A program made the position numbers and the translations under genes. DNA of 64,000 bases from Amaurobius ferox (lineage: Eukaryota; Arthropoda; Arachnida; Araneae; Amaurobiidae). Numbering within the stretch: position 1 is the stretch's first letter; the number at the start of each line of letters is the position of its first letter. Under the pieces are notes generated by a model. That model was given only the letters and a program-made list of their open reading frames with translations, was not told where the DNA came from and did not search any database. Below are positions 41,982-54,418 of the stretch, piece after piece. The stretch covers positions 24,494,022-24,558,021 of the forward strand of contig OX578150.1 in the NCBI GenBank assembly GCA_951213105.1, written 5' to 3'.

Positions 41982-44900
41982 ATGTATTTTTATTTACATA
42001 AGTTTTTATTAAGTGTATTTGACTTAATGTTGAAAACTAACATTTACGTTTGGTAAAACATAAGTTTTTACTAAAGATAATAAATATTGATCTTTAATAA
42101 AAAGTAAAATATAGCAATGCATTAAAAGATGTGAATACAGTCTACTCTCGTTAATCCGCAACCCTGTAATACACAAACGTCTATAAGCCCACAATACATT
42201 TACCATATACAAATTCTGTAATCCATAGTAAGATGTTTTCTGTAGAAAATTCAGAGGATACATAGTAATCGGCATCTGATTTTTCGTGGTACTGCTGCAA
42301 AATAGCCCTTTATTTCATTAATGATATGTGTGAAAAATAGTCTTTATTTTTACATAATATTATAAAATTGTAGTCAATGTAAATAGATTTCAAAAGTGGG
42401 AGATAATCATTTGTCATCTCTTGCATGAAGCAGTGGGAATCGTCGTTAGCTTTGGTTATCACAATTGTACAGAAACATGTTGAAAGAACTAGAAAACTCA
42501 AAATTAAATTCGTAATATTTTCATGCAATTCGTGACCAATTTCCATTTTTATGACTTTTTTGGGACTTCCGTGACCAGTAAATATCATGATTGGCAATTT
42601 TTGTTTTACAAAATCAATGTGTAAAAATACGCATTACTTAATTTTCAAAGCGTATTTTTCTATTTTACAGTATGAGATATTCGTATAGATACATTATGTT
42701 GATCTCTGAAAGTGGTGTAATCAACCACAACAAGCTATACAATATAATTTTGAATCTAATAGATTAGCTATTTCTTGTTGGAAAAACCATAAAAATATAG
42801 AATCAAATACGTGGAAAATATTCAGACATAAAAAAAACACCATACATAAAACATTTTTGTGAATTTTTGAAAAAATTCATAAGCTGTGAAAAATGTAGGG
42901 GGCAGGCTTCAGGAAGTCCACAAAATCTAATCCATTCATGAGGATGGTTATTGCGATTTTTACATGTCCTCAAAAAATTTTATCCATCTTAAGAAGTTTT
43001 TTTACATTATATTCATTAAATATGTTTAAATCAAGGATCACACTCTCACTAGTCTCTTTCGTATCAAATTTTGTATCGGGTATTGTATAATTAATATTGT
43101 CACTGATATACGGACTATAGAATTAATTTCCTTCAATGAGGTTTTGAACTGTTTATATTTAGTCCATAGTTCAGAAAACTGAATAGATGGCAGATCTTCG
43201 ACATTTAAACTCTTATCTGTACAAAAATATTAACATCATCACACATCAGTGTCTTTCAAATAAATTTTCACACTAAAATGCAACTCTGTCCATCTAAATA
43301 GTTGCTAAAGTTCTCAGGATGAGTCGGATGGTCTGGGTCTTCAACACTAAAATGCAACCAAAAATTTTACTTATATCACTATTTGATTTATTAATCAATT
43401 GTAAAAACCACTCCTTCTGGATATCAGCGACAAGAATTCAAAGCCATAATCCTCATCTAATCATACCACTGAACACCCTCATTGTTAAAAAAAGCATATA
43501 ATAACCGTCTTGAAATAAACCATCCATTTAAATCTCTTAGTTGACATGCCTTTTAACCCAGAACTACCACATCAGCTTTCATGTGTTTGTTTATACTATC
43601 AACTTAGTCAGAATCTTAATGAAAAACTGAAACTGAAATGTATAGGTCACTGTTTCAAGTACCTTGCTTTGTAAAAATTACAAGATTATAGCACTATCTA
43701 GCGTTATTTAAAATTTTGATCAAAACGTTCCAGTGTCCTGTTACTTATACTCATAAATGGACCATAGTGGCCCCCTCACATTTGTAGCACATATGCAATA
43801 GTAGGCCGACGAAAAAGAAAGCAATGTAATAGAATAAATGTAATTATATTTTACATTTCACAGTACAGTTACCAATCGTTATTTGGTACTTTTATATTTT
43901 ATCGTTCAACCAATGCTGTGTGTAATGGTGGAAAATGAGTACTATTATGTGGACATTTTTGAAATGCTATGCGAGTATTTTGTTTGCTGAATATTTCACG
44001 TTTAGCTTCGTTGTGTGACAAAATTCGTAGGAAAACATAAGAGAATTGACCTTATCATCAAAAATACCCTATTAAATTTGTACAATTCATGAATTTGGTT
44101 AAGCCATTTCATGAGAGACATACAAATTCGATGACATTAAATATATTTTTAAATTTGTTATACTAAGTTTATACATTGAATATATTGATGTATAAACTGT
44201 CACCCGTACTTATACTTAACTTTGAAAATTTGATAAATGATTTAAAAGTTGCTACTAAATAGTATTTTTAGTTAAGATAGATGCATCTGTTTTTAAACTA
44301 TGTTTGGCTAGATTTTTAAATAGGAATTTTGGAAGTTTTTGTCATATGACTGTATGTTAAGAAGTTAATTGCTTAATTTTAAATGCTTTGTAAGAAGTCC
44401 TATATTAATTTCAGAATTTGGATGTAAAGATAACAAATTTAATTATTAACTTATTGAGAAGCAGTAATTTACATTCTTTGTTGTTATGTGTGCTTATATA
44501 TTTGTCAATATTAAGTTTTATTTATTGTTTCCATATTAGTGGCTTTAAAATTAATATACAATTTTTTAAAATGATTGGCAGGATTCCAAGTTCTTAAACA
44601 TGTTTAAACTGCTTAATTATATAAATTGAATTTAAGGTCCTTTAAAATAAAAGTAGGTTTCTTGTTTTAATTTAGGTAATCAGAAATATTTGGAACATGA
44701 ATCAGAAAGTGAAAATTTTATGTACAGAAAATATCTTCTTTCACACAATCTATTGCGAGAGTTATACATAGTTCAGATGTATTATTTGATTATATTTTTG
44801 TTAACTCCTCTCAGCAATTTTTAATAAAACTTAAGTTTATTTCTTAGGGGCATCTTTAGCCTATACAAGAACATTTCCTTAAGCATTGAGAAATAGTTGG

Positions 44901-46055
44901 TACAGCCATAGGCCTGATTTTCAGTGATAAAAGATTGATGTTCAGTGTTTTATTAAAAAAAAATGTGATAATAATTTTGATTAATTTTCTGTAGACTAAT
45001 AAATAAAAATAAACTTAATTAATAAACTAACTTTACTTTCTCAGTGACTAAGTGAACTAACTTAACTTTCTCAGTTATTGTTCAGATATAACTTTCAGAT
45101 ATAACTTTCTCAGATTGATGTTCAGTGTTTTAGTAAAAAAAAATGTGATAATAATTTTGATTAATTTTCTGTAGACTAATAAATAAAAATAAACTTAATT
45201 AATAAACTAACTTTACTTTCTCAGTGACTAAGTGAACTAACTTAACTTTCTTAGTTATTATCTTGTAAATGAGAACTTTTTATGAATACTGTAAAATGAT
45301 GAGAATGGAGTATTCCATAAACTTGAATTTGTAACCTCAAGTTCAAAAAAAAAAAAAGAAAAGAGAAAAAATGAGCACTGTAACAGCTTAAGCGTAGAGT
45401 AAATCATAGAGTTAAGCACAGAAAACTATAAAGGGTGTAACAAACAAAAAATTTATGTAACTACTATTTTGATGTACGTGGCGTTTAAGATTTTCTGTTG
45501 TGCACAGTAATTCATGTGGAACACGCAGACAATCAAAGCAGTTTTCAGTCTCGACTAAATGCCTGCTATTTTATCAAAACACTTGCTTTCGGTATGAATT
45601 TCAGAAACCTTTTACCTTAATAAATGTGATGTTGAAGCCTAAGAAAAAATATTAAATATTATCTCGACGAGTTTGATCACATGTATGTCAAAATTTACCA
45701 CAATATTCATAATATAATACAAAATTGAAAGAATTGGAGTGAAATCTATTAAATTTAGAGTTAGAATAAGATAAATTAAGTCTACTTTGTTTGAAACAGC
45801 TGTTTAAAGCAGTTGTTCTAGACAAAATATTTGTCAATTAAATCAAAACAGCTGCTTGCATATTTTATATTTGGATATCATTTGCTTCAAATGAAACTCA
45901 TTCTGAAGCCAAAATTTCAGTGGACTTTTGCCTTTAAATGTTTATTACTTTTAAACTAGTATGAATTAAAAAAGAATTTCATCGAGCCATATTGTCTGGG
46001 GATTTGAAGTACTTCAGTACAAAATTTTTCTGCTGTCCAAAACTTCGATTTTCAT
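41982..46055. other. long gene-poor DNA
   Basis: About 4 kb of AT-rich sequence without a credible gene. It contains a short SINE tail fragment (43318-43345: GAGTCGGATGGTCTGGGTCT) and a 180-bp-period direct duplication at 44932-45259. Small minus-strand frames at 42024-42275 and 42310-42597 have no recognisable motif. Confidence 0.5.
44932..45259. repeat. direct duplication, 148 bp at 180-bp period
   Basis: 44932-45079 is repeated at 45112-45259 with only a few substitutions (TTTTATT to TTTTAGT, TTTCTC to TTTCTT). The 32-bp spacer contains CAGATATAACTTT twice, suggesting slippage or unequal exchange. Confidence 0.9.
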
Positions 46056-46160
46056 CAGTGATTCCTAACTAGGGCTTCGTGGAACTCTGGGGCTCTGTTA
46101 GCCCATATTTGGGGTCTCGTGAGAAGTTGCAAATATAGTAAATAAATAATTGATTATTGG
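46056..46160. mobile_element. hAT-like terminus fragment
   Basis: CAGTGATTCCTAACTAGGGC followed by TTCGTGGAACTCTGGGGCTC has the look of the left end of CAGTGGTTC-type hAT MITEs. No matching right end was found, so this is a fragment at best. Confidence 0.4.
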
Positions 46161-46727
46161 CAAATTGTTAGGCATCAAGGTACAAAACTATTACTCAAAG
46201 TATCTTCTGTCTTGAATGGAACAAACTAGATCCACAAGAATGATAACAAATTTAGTACATATTATTTATGAAAAGTGAACATATTTTACAATAGTTAATA
46301 CTTTTTTAATTTTGTGAAAAATGTGCAATATCTCAATGGTTCATACTAGCATTCTAAGTTTGTGTTAATTGTTTTCTAATAAAAAATTACACAAGAAATG
46401 ATTATTTACATACCTTTATTGCAGGTTTTGATGATTTTTTTCAAAATTTCATTCGTAAATTTGGGACTCTTTCGAACATCGATTGCGTTTAAAAACAATA
46501 GACTTCCAGTATTCACCGATTATGATTTTTGTACCAAATTTTGTTTAAATTGTTCCATTTATTCCAGAGGTATCGTCTCCACCGGAGGTATCGTCTCCAC
46601 AGACTCACTGATTCACACAGACATCACCTCAAAATGTTTGATTCGTGTTCTGAGATGCTTGAAATGTGCTTTCCCGTCAAAAACTTTAATTCGAATTTTG
46701 AACCCTGTCACAATACTTTCCTTTTAC

Positions 46728-48482
46728 CAGGGCTCGACAAATCCTGGGTGCTGTGGCACCTAAAAAATTAGATGTGGCGACTAGAAATTTTGTATTAAAA
46801 ATCTAAAAATTAGCAACAGAAGAACTAGAATTTAAAATAAATTTAAAAAATTGCTAGACAGAAAATTTGACTAGAATTTACTTAGATTGTTTTTCATGTT
46901 TTTTATTATTATTTTTAATGCAATGATACTATTTGTTAGTAGACAATCAGTGGCCAACACGTTCGGATGGTCAAACATCGAAGGCGAACTCCCACAGGGC
47001 TATCATAAAATGCACTTGGTAGCGTCCTTATGTCCTAGCTGCCAGCAATGCACAGCCATGAAACCCTTACGGAAACCTGAAAATCATCGAGGCAGCCGAT
47101 GAAAGTTCTATTACAGTTTTCCTTTTTTTTTTTTTAAATTTAGATTAATTTTATTTCTCTTGTGCATATTATTTATTTATTCAGATCGGCTACTTGCTGG
47201 CGCCATAAGTGAGTCATGTCATAAGTGCCCGAATATCTATTAAGTGCCAAGTACCTAAGAAAGTATCTGGGGGATAATCTTTCCACAATTGCAATAGGGC
47301 TACAACCATCGCTAGTTTGCATATTTTGAAGCGGGTTTCTTTTCCAATCGTAGTATGTTATAAATTTGAGCTTTGTTTATTTATTTGGTGTTTTAAAATT
47401 TAAACATAATTTACTAGATAAAACAGAAAAAACAAAGCAGTCACGTTTAACGAGTTTCTTTGTTCTACATATATCAGACAGAAATAATGAAATTAATGTT
47501 AATTATACGAACTTTTAACTCTGAGCAAGGAAAAATGATTTCATGTTATAGGATTATTATTATCAACTATAAAATGTACCTGGGATTTAAGATAAGCGTT
47601 CGTGGCATTGCTGTGTGCACCGACACTGCAGTTGTTTTATTTTATTTTTGTTATAAGCAGATTGTTAAATCGTTATTTGATTTTAGTGAATCAAATAACA
47701 CTGAGAGTTCTAGTGTAGTTTTTATCAGAGATTTGCATTTGAAATCTCGGAAATTGTCTAGAAAATATACTCGGCATTGTCTGGAATTTAAGATGCAAAC
47801 TGATTACAATTACACCGGAACTCAAAAAGAATTCTTGAAAACCAAAAAATGTTTTGATGTATACAATACACCCACCTGTAACAACAAGAGAAAAAAACGC
47901 TGCACGTATGGTTTTAAGGTGACAAGAGAAAAGTATATACTTTTTAAAAATTCATGAAAATTCAACTATTATTCATATGGATTCTGTTCAGAGTTGATTT
48001 GAAAGAGAATTTTTCGATCTTTTCATTGGTGGTAAGATAATATTTTACTGAAATAATATTTTTGGTCGCTAAGGAGCTCATGTGCATGAAAATTGTTTTA
48101 AAACATAGAAAAACTTAAAAAGTAATTCGAATTTAAAAAGAAAATAACACCGAGGCATATCGCCCTGGGCCCTGCGTACCAAAATGTACATGATCAGTGC
48201 AGATAAAGTGCAATATGTGCAGAAATGTAAAATTAGTGATTAAAAATTGAATATTTTTATATTACGTTAAATATATATATATAGTATATATATTGCTTTC
48301 CTTATAATTTTAAAATATTTTAAGTATTAGTGTTAACCACTATGTGTAATTATACCAGTGTAACTATTTATTATAAGTTCTTTATAACAAATGCTCATCA
48401 AAATGTAAAATACCTTAAAATTAAAAGCTGACTCTTAACTTTTTGACCTGGCTCCTAGATTGTGGAGAAATTTGTCGAGTCC
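46728..48482. mobile_element. possible hAT-like element with inverted ends
   Basis: The left end CAGGGCTCGACAAATC has a counterpart at 48468-48482 whose reverse complement reads GGACTCGACAAATT. A degenerate copy of the left end seems present at 56486 (CAGGGGTTGAAAAAT, then AGTAGCTAGAAATTT). The flanks CCTTTTAC and CCTTTTTT could be a degraded 8-bp target duplication. A 165-codon ORF lies inside. The inverted ends are visible; the superfamily is a guess. Confidence 0.45.
47460..47957 (+). CDS. orphan ORF, 165 codons, no recognised family
   Basis: The ORF starts MFYIYQTEIMKLML and ends REKYILFKNS. The second half is basic and Cys-containing (RKYTRHCLEFK, NTPTCNNKRKKRCTYGFK). A run without stops this long is unusual for sequence this AT-rich, although chance is not excluded. 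A 3'-splice-site-like TTTTATTTTTGTTATAAGCAG stretch ends near 47660, so the later half could be an exon. No transposase motif was found. It lies inside the inverted-end interval 46728-48482. Confidence 0.3.
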   Translation: MFYIYQTEIMKLMLIIRTFNSEQGKMISCYRIIIINYKMYLGFKISVRGIAVCTDTAVVLFYFCYKQIVKSLFDFSESNNTESSSVVFIRDLHLKSRKLSRKYTRHCLEFKMQTDYNYTGTQKEFLKTKKCFDVYNTPTCNNKRKKRCTYGFKVTREKYILFKNS

Positions 48483-50438
48483 TTTTTTTATACATTATAC
48501 TATGTATATAAGGAAAGTAAAAAGATTATTAGAAAACAAAATAAATTCTTAAATATTTTTCCAAAATAAAATTATTTTTAAAGTCTTATTTAGGAGTTGG
48601 TGTCTGTATATTTTTACTGACTTCACCTCCACACCAAACTATTATCGACTGAGACTCCGCCGCTCTGCTACCAAATATGAAACTGTCCTCCTATACTGGT
48701 TGTTAAACTGTTAGTTTTATTTCTAGTAATGCTTATTTAATCTTATAATCAATTTGGTAATAATTTTAAGAAAACAATTATCATAAAATAGTCAATGGGG
48801 GCTTAAATGTTTGTAAATGAAAGTGTATAATTAGCACGAAAATAATACCGCTTATTTTCTATTTTAAGTGTTATACATGTTTTACGTGTTATATTAAGTT
48901 TTTTTTAGCTTTTATTAAACTTCTGTTATTTTTTTGAATTTTATTTATATTCTGCTATTAAATGTTAAAATATGTATGTATAATTTGTTACTTAATGAAT
49001 TTTTCTATGTTGGATTTCTCACATTAACTATAGAATTAATTGGTTGTAAAATGGTAGATAACTGCTTATCTGAAAATTTACTGTTTCATATATAAAACGT
49101 ATGGTGTTATATATCAAAAGTTGTGGTATGGTACTAGTTCATGTTATAGCATGCATATTCCGTATTATGTTATTTATTTCAGTCTTTGTTAATAAATGCT
49201 TATTTCATATATGTAAATGTTTTTTCAAATAAATATGACATAAAATTCATTTGAAATCCATCTGATCCAGGAGCTGTATGTAAAAAATTGATTTGAAGAA
49301 TTGTATACATCTTCTTGCAACAGAATGAACATATTGTTTTGACTTGTTTTATAAGGTATGTTTATAATTTTTGTTTTGATTTTTAATATCAGTTGTTTGG
49401 AACTGTATATTTTAAGGTTATAATTAAAAAGTAACTGGTACCTTTAATTTAATTTTGAGACCAACTTGGATAGTATAGTACATCTTTTCATTGTGAAACT
49501 ATAATTATACTTTCCTTATTGAAATTATGTTAGAGTTTTCCCATTCATACCAATCTTGTTTCTTGATCTTATTTCATTATATTCTCTATCACTTTTAATA
49601 GACTCGCTATAGCTTAAGTTTAATTTTGCAGCTTATTAGTCACTGGCTTCTATGTTTTAGCTAACCAATCTTTGCTGATTACTTCCACCCTTTAGTACAA
49701 TAAAGAAAAAAATGCTTATATTTTGTTTCTTAAATGCTATAATAGTAATTGCACATAAATTAATATTATAGCGTAATTGCATTGTATACACTAAATTATA
49801 TAGAAATAATTTTGTTAAAAATTAGTGTTGCTATTCTAGGATGATTTTTCTCAATTAGAATTTAATGAAAAAGAGATTAATTTTACCTTAACATATCAAG
49901 GATTATCTGCAAATAATATAATTTGATTTGCTACTGCATTTAGTTTTCTATAGGATTGCTGGGAATGTAGTGTCATTCCATGTGATATGATGTGTCCAAC
50001 ACAGGAATCATTCTTTAATGACCAAAAATGTTATCACATTATATCCATCTTTACACTATCAGAAAGATCGAAGAATGTTCTTTCCAATGATGTTTGAAAC
50101 GCATTCATAGGACAATTCCTTCATATTTATTCTTAAAAAATACATTGAAATTTGCAGTTTTTTGGTTATTTGTGTTTTATTTCACTACATCCGAGAAATA
50201 AAGATCAGCAGAAAGAGTTTTATAGTTTTGAAAAAAGAACCTTGTATATCTTTGCATTATAAACAAACAAGTTTTCTTTTATTTCATCCGTAATTTCATT
50301 TTCTGTGATTTTTAAGCAAGCCGAACCTTCATTTGATTTCATCAGTATTTTTATTTCCTGATTTTTTAAGAGAGTGAACCTGTTAAAAATTTTAATGAGT
50401 AATTAGGTCTCAACAACAACAATACAGCACTGTGTGTT
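48483..50438. other. AT-rich DNA, no gene seen
   Basis: No coding frame, transposon end or RNA gene was recognised. A short GGTCTCAACAACAACAA SINE tail in plus orientation is at about 50406-50423. Confidence 0.5.
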
Positions 50439-50692
50439 AGACCCAGACCGACCGACCTACCAGAAAGGTGTAAGGTAACCGTTTGGATGGCCGGGAAGTG
50501 CCACCCAATTTGGACCGGAACCCAGTGGGGGAGGCATCCACAGGAACCGTACCCTTTTTCCCCCTACCACCAACCTCTCAGAAGGACTTACCGACCCACA
50601 TGTTTAACGTGATTGTACTCCACATGAACACGGCGGCAGTTGTGGCAGCGTGTAAATCCAGTGCGCAAACCACCGGGCTACCGCACCCGAAA
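50439..50692 (-). mobile_element. CAA-tailed SINE, reverse orientation, B-box region lost
   Basis: It reads ACCCAGACCGACCGACCTAC, GAAAGGTGTAAGGTAACCG, GGGAGGCATCCACAGG, CTCCACATGAACACGG, and ends in ACCGGGCTACCGCACCC. Compared with 29858 the B-box region is deleted between GTGGCAGCG and TGTAAATCC. ACAGCAC occurs on both sides and may be a degraded target duplication. Confidence 0.8.
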
Positions 50693-50709
50693 TGTGCCAA
50701 CAGCACGCG

Positions 50710-52630
50710 GTGTTCCCAGGTGGTCATTTAATGCTGTGTGTATAATTTTCCTCCTCTGCAGCTAGGCGACCTGCATATGTACTTAACGCTGTTACCTACA
50801 GGAAAGATTTCGTACAGTCATTTTAATAAGCCATGCCTTCTTTCCTGTATATTTACTTTATTATATATATTTCCTGTTTTTCATATTTGCCCTGGATTTA
50901 AAGTGAGGATTAATTGAATTAATTCAATTTTTCAAAAGGCATAGTCGCACTTAACTCTGCCATGTTATCTTTGTCATCTGTCCAGAATACCCCAATATGA
51001 CTCTGACTTGGTTCTTAAAAATTCGGGTGTGACCAGGCCGAACATATTTAATTAAAAGAAACTTTAAATGAGTTTTAATTGGGTATATGAATGTATTGTG
51101 CTTATTTCAGCTATGTAAAGATAAATGTTAAAAAAAGCTTTTAACCTAGTTCTTCATACACAAATTCATGTTTTAAAAACATTTGAATACAAATCGCTTT
51201 GGTCCGGACCCAGCTGAGATTCAATGGTCTTTGTGCTGGGCTCTACATTTATAAATTATTTTGGGCTCAAGCTGGTTTTATGCACTTCTACTGCTAGGCC
51301 TGGTGAAAATCTGAAATTCCAGCCCATGTAGACCCCTAGTGCTTTTGCCAACTTTGGTGTGGTTGTGTCTGTTTAAAATGAAGATGAGAGAAAATAATTA
51401 TCACGTTTCATTACGCATTTATTATCCACTCTACTGTTTTATAAATGGTGAATTTTAGATCTTTTAGATAGCATTGCAGATATAAGCTGTTAAATAAAAA
51501 ATATCGACTTTTACCACTTTGTATGAAATTACTTATTTTAGTGTGTTTAAATAAAACTGAATTTTTTTTTGCTATTAAATAAAATTGTGAATTATATTGC
51601 TTTTAAATAAAATTTCAAATTTTAGTGCTTCTATGTAGAATCACTAACTTTTGGACTTTTAAAATAATTAAAATAAAATCGGGACATTTGATTATTTAAA
51701 ATTATAATTAGCTAATTGTATCTCTTTTTCATAAAAATCATGAATTTTATCATTTTATAATAAGAATTGTAAATTTTTGCACCCTCAATAAAAGGAAAAA
51801 AATCATGAATTTAGCACTCGTTTAAATAAAAAATGTTGCTGCTTCTTTTCAGAAATCAGGAATTTTACAGCTCTTTCTCAAAAATCATAGGCATACATAT
51901 ATCATATCAATACATATTGATAGAGAGAATTTAATGCAAGTTAAATATGTATGACCTTTAGGTGTGATTCTTTAACAGATTAGAATTCAGAATTATTACC
52001 TTTGCTCATGCTTTTTGGTAGTAAAAAAATGATAAATTAATGAAATAATAGTGAAATTTAGCTATGGTGATAAAATATAAAATGGTGCTAAAAGTAACTC
52101 TTGAGAACTACTTAATTTTGTCTTCTCAAAAACTGTATGAATCCTGATAAGTAAGTACAAATGCACTGTTTATACTTGAAAGGCATGAAAACATTTTGGC
52201 TGTGATAGATGTTTTGACTTTTATTACATGTATTTCAACTGACACTGAAATATGTTTAAGTTAAAATTGACTGAAGAAATCAAATTGTATAATTGTTTGG
52301 GATAACTTTTATACTTCTTCGAAGGTAATCTAATTTTGTAGATGCATATGATTGTATTAGATATCGAGAGTATGTATTTGTACATTATTGCCATGTTGTT
52401 TATAACCTCAGTGGATCAATCATGCTGGCTGTGGACCAGTGACTATTATTGTTAACTCTAACGCTGTTATATGATATGCAATTAAATTTAAATCAGATCT
52501 AGTTATGAAAGAACTATGAAAAAGTGTCAAAACATGAAGCGAGTTGATTATTGAGGCTTGATAGAATACAAGTTTACACTAAAGATAATAAAGTTTATTT
52601 CTATTAATTAAAATTATAGCATCATATTTA
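50710..52630. other. AT-rich DNA, no gene seen
   Basis: No recognisable gene, RNA or transposon end in about 1.9 kb. Confidence 0.5.
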
Positions 52631-52788
52631 TACACTGCTGTCCATTAAAATTGCTACACCAGGAAGGAAAGCAAATCGCAAAATCTTTTTTATTGTACAC
52701 TAGCCGCCTTTGACGACCAGCCTGTTGCTACCCTTGAAAATTCTGACCGTGGTAAACTCACTGGCGCCATAACCCCATGGAGTTGTTG

Positions 52789-53050
52789 TTGAGACCTAAA
52801 CCATCCGACCTACCAGAAAGGTGTAAGGTAACTATTTGGATGATCAGGAAGTGCCACCCAATTTAGAACGGAATCCAGTGGGGGAGGCATCCACAGGGCA
52901 TACCCTCCTTCCCCTACCACCTCGGACTCACATGTTTAATGTGATCATACTCCGCGTGGACACAGCGACAGTTTTGGCAATGGAGGGGAATCAAACCCGG
53001 GCCTACTGAGTGCAATTCTCACACGCTAACCACTGAACTACCGTGCCCTC
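52789..53050 (-). mobile_element. CAA-tailed SINE, reverse orientation
   Basis: It starts GTTGTTGTTGAGACC (tail) and runs through CTACCAGAAAGGTGTAAGG, GGGGAGGCATCCACAGG, GGGGAATCAAACCCGGG (B-box region) to AACCACTGAACTACCGTG (A-box region), so it is almost complete. Confidence 0.88.
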
Positions 53051-53122
53051 AACCCAGTGAAGTTATCAAAGTTTGTTTTAGTTTAAACCATAATTCAATC
53101 ATTTAAATATTTTAATGACGCC

Positions 53123-53250
53123 AGGAAGTGCCACCCAATATAGACCGGAACCCAGTGGGGGAGGTATACGCAGGGACTCCTTCCCCTACCACCAACCTCT
53201 CTGAAGAATTTATAAACCCACATGTTTAACGTGATTGTACTCGTGGAGTT
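53123..53250 (-). mobile_element. CAA-tailed SINE, middle fragment
   Basis: CCAGGAAGTGCCACCCAATA, GAACCCAGTGGGGGAGG and ACCAACCTCTCTGAAG match the SINE body; neither the tail nor the tRNA-like head is present. It is flanked by copies of the ATAATTCAATCATTTAAAT unit, so the array may have spread around it. Confidence 0.75.
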
Positions 53251-53269
53251 AACAAAGCTTGTTTTAGTT

Positions 53270-53900
53270 TTATGACGTTAAAACCATAATTCAATCATTT
53301 AAATTTCATAATGACCATATGTTAAGCTCTTAATTCCATCATTTAAAATATAATGTAATTTTCTAATAAATGTAATAATTTCATATAAATATAATAGTTT
53401 CACTCTGTATACTGTTACCACCACCTGATGTATACAATACATCACCACAATTCAATCCATCATAATTCAATCATTTAAATTTTATAATGACCATAATTCA
53501 ATCATTTAAATTTTATGATGACCAATTTTATAATGACCATTTATATTAATGACCATTGTTTTAGTTTAATGTCATTAAAACCACAATTCAATCATTTAAA
53601 TTTTATAATGACCATAATTCAATCATTTAAATTTTATGATGACCAATTTTATAATGACCATTTATATTAATGACCATTGTTTTAGTTTAATGTCATTAAA
53701 ACCACAATTCAATCATTTAAATTTTATAATGAGCATATGCTAAACTCTTAATTCCAGAGTGAAATAATTTTACTCTGTATACTGTTACCACCACCAATGT
53801 ATACAATACATCACCACAATTCAATCCTCCATAATTCAATCATTTAAATTTTATAATACCCATATGCTAAGCTCTTAATTCCATCATTTAAAATATAACG
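53270..53900. repeat. tandem array of AATTCAATCATTTAAAT units
   Basis: A unit of about 31 bp (ATAATTCAATCATTTAAATT plus TTATAATGACC) recurs many times from about 53083. A perfect higher-order repeat of 121 bp is seen at 53490-53610 and 53611-53731. A second block (CTCTGTATACTGTTACCACC) also occurs twice, near 53403 and 53772. Confidence 0.88.
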
Positions 53901-54418
53901 TAATTTTCTTGTATGCCAAAAACCGTCCCCATAGAAATGCATTGCATCTGCACGCACATGTGGGTGAAAAATTGGAATTTCGCCGAGAAATTTATAATCA
54001 TTACTTCTTTAAAATCCAGATTGGGCGGCTATTTATAATTATTTCTTGACCAGATTGGGCTTGTAAGAATGCCTGATGTATGAGCTTTCTAAAAATGTAA
54101 ATTATTAGTCGCATCGGGAAAAGTTCCAATAATTTCGAGGATTTAAAAGTGAAAGTTCGTTTTTTTAGCTGAAAGTGACTTTTGTTTTAAAAATCTCTTT
54201 AAAAAATATTAGAATTTGCCCCTGAGATTTGAAATTGATATATTTTTACTCACAATTATCTGCTCTTTCTTGTCGTGTGATTTGTTTTTTCTACGATGTC
54301 TGGATGGTGGAGGGAAAAAACGGTCGAAATCGCATAAAACATTAAATAATTCAAATTTTAAAAATTGGGTACCCCAAATTGACACGTGACAAAATTTGGG
54401 GTACACAGCATGCAGAAT
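53901..54418. other. non-coding 3' part of the Tc1-like element
   Basis: Sequence between the tandem array and the transposase stop codon. No coding signal was seen. Confidence 0.5.
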
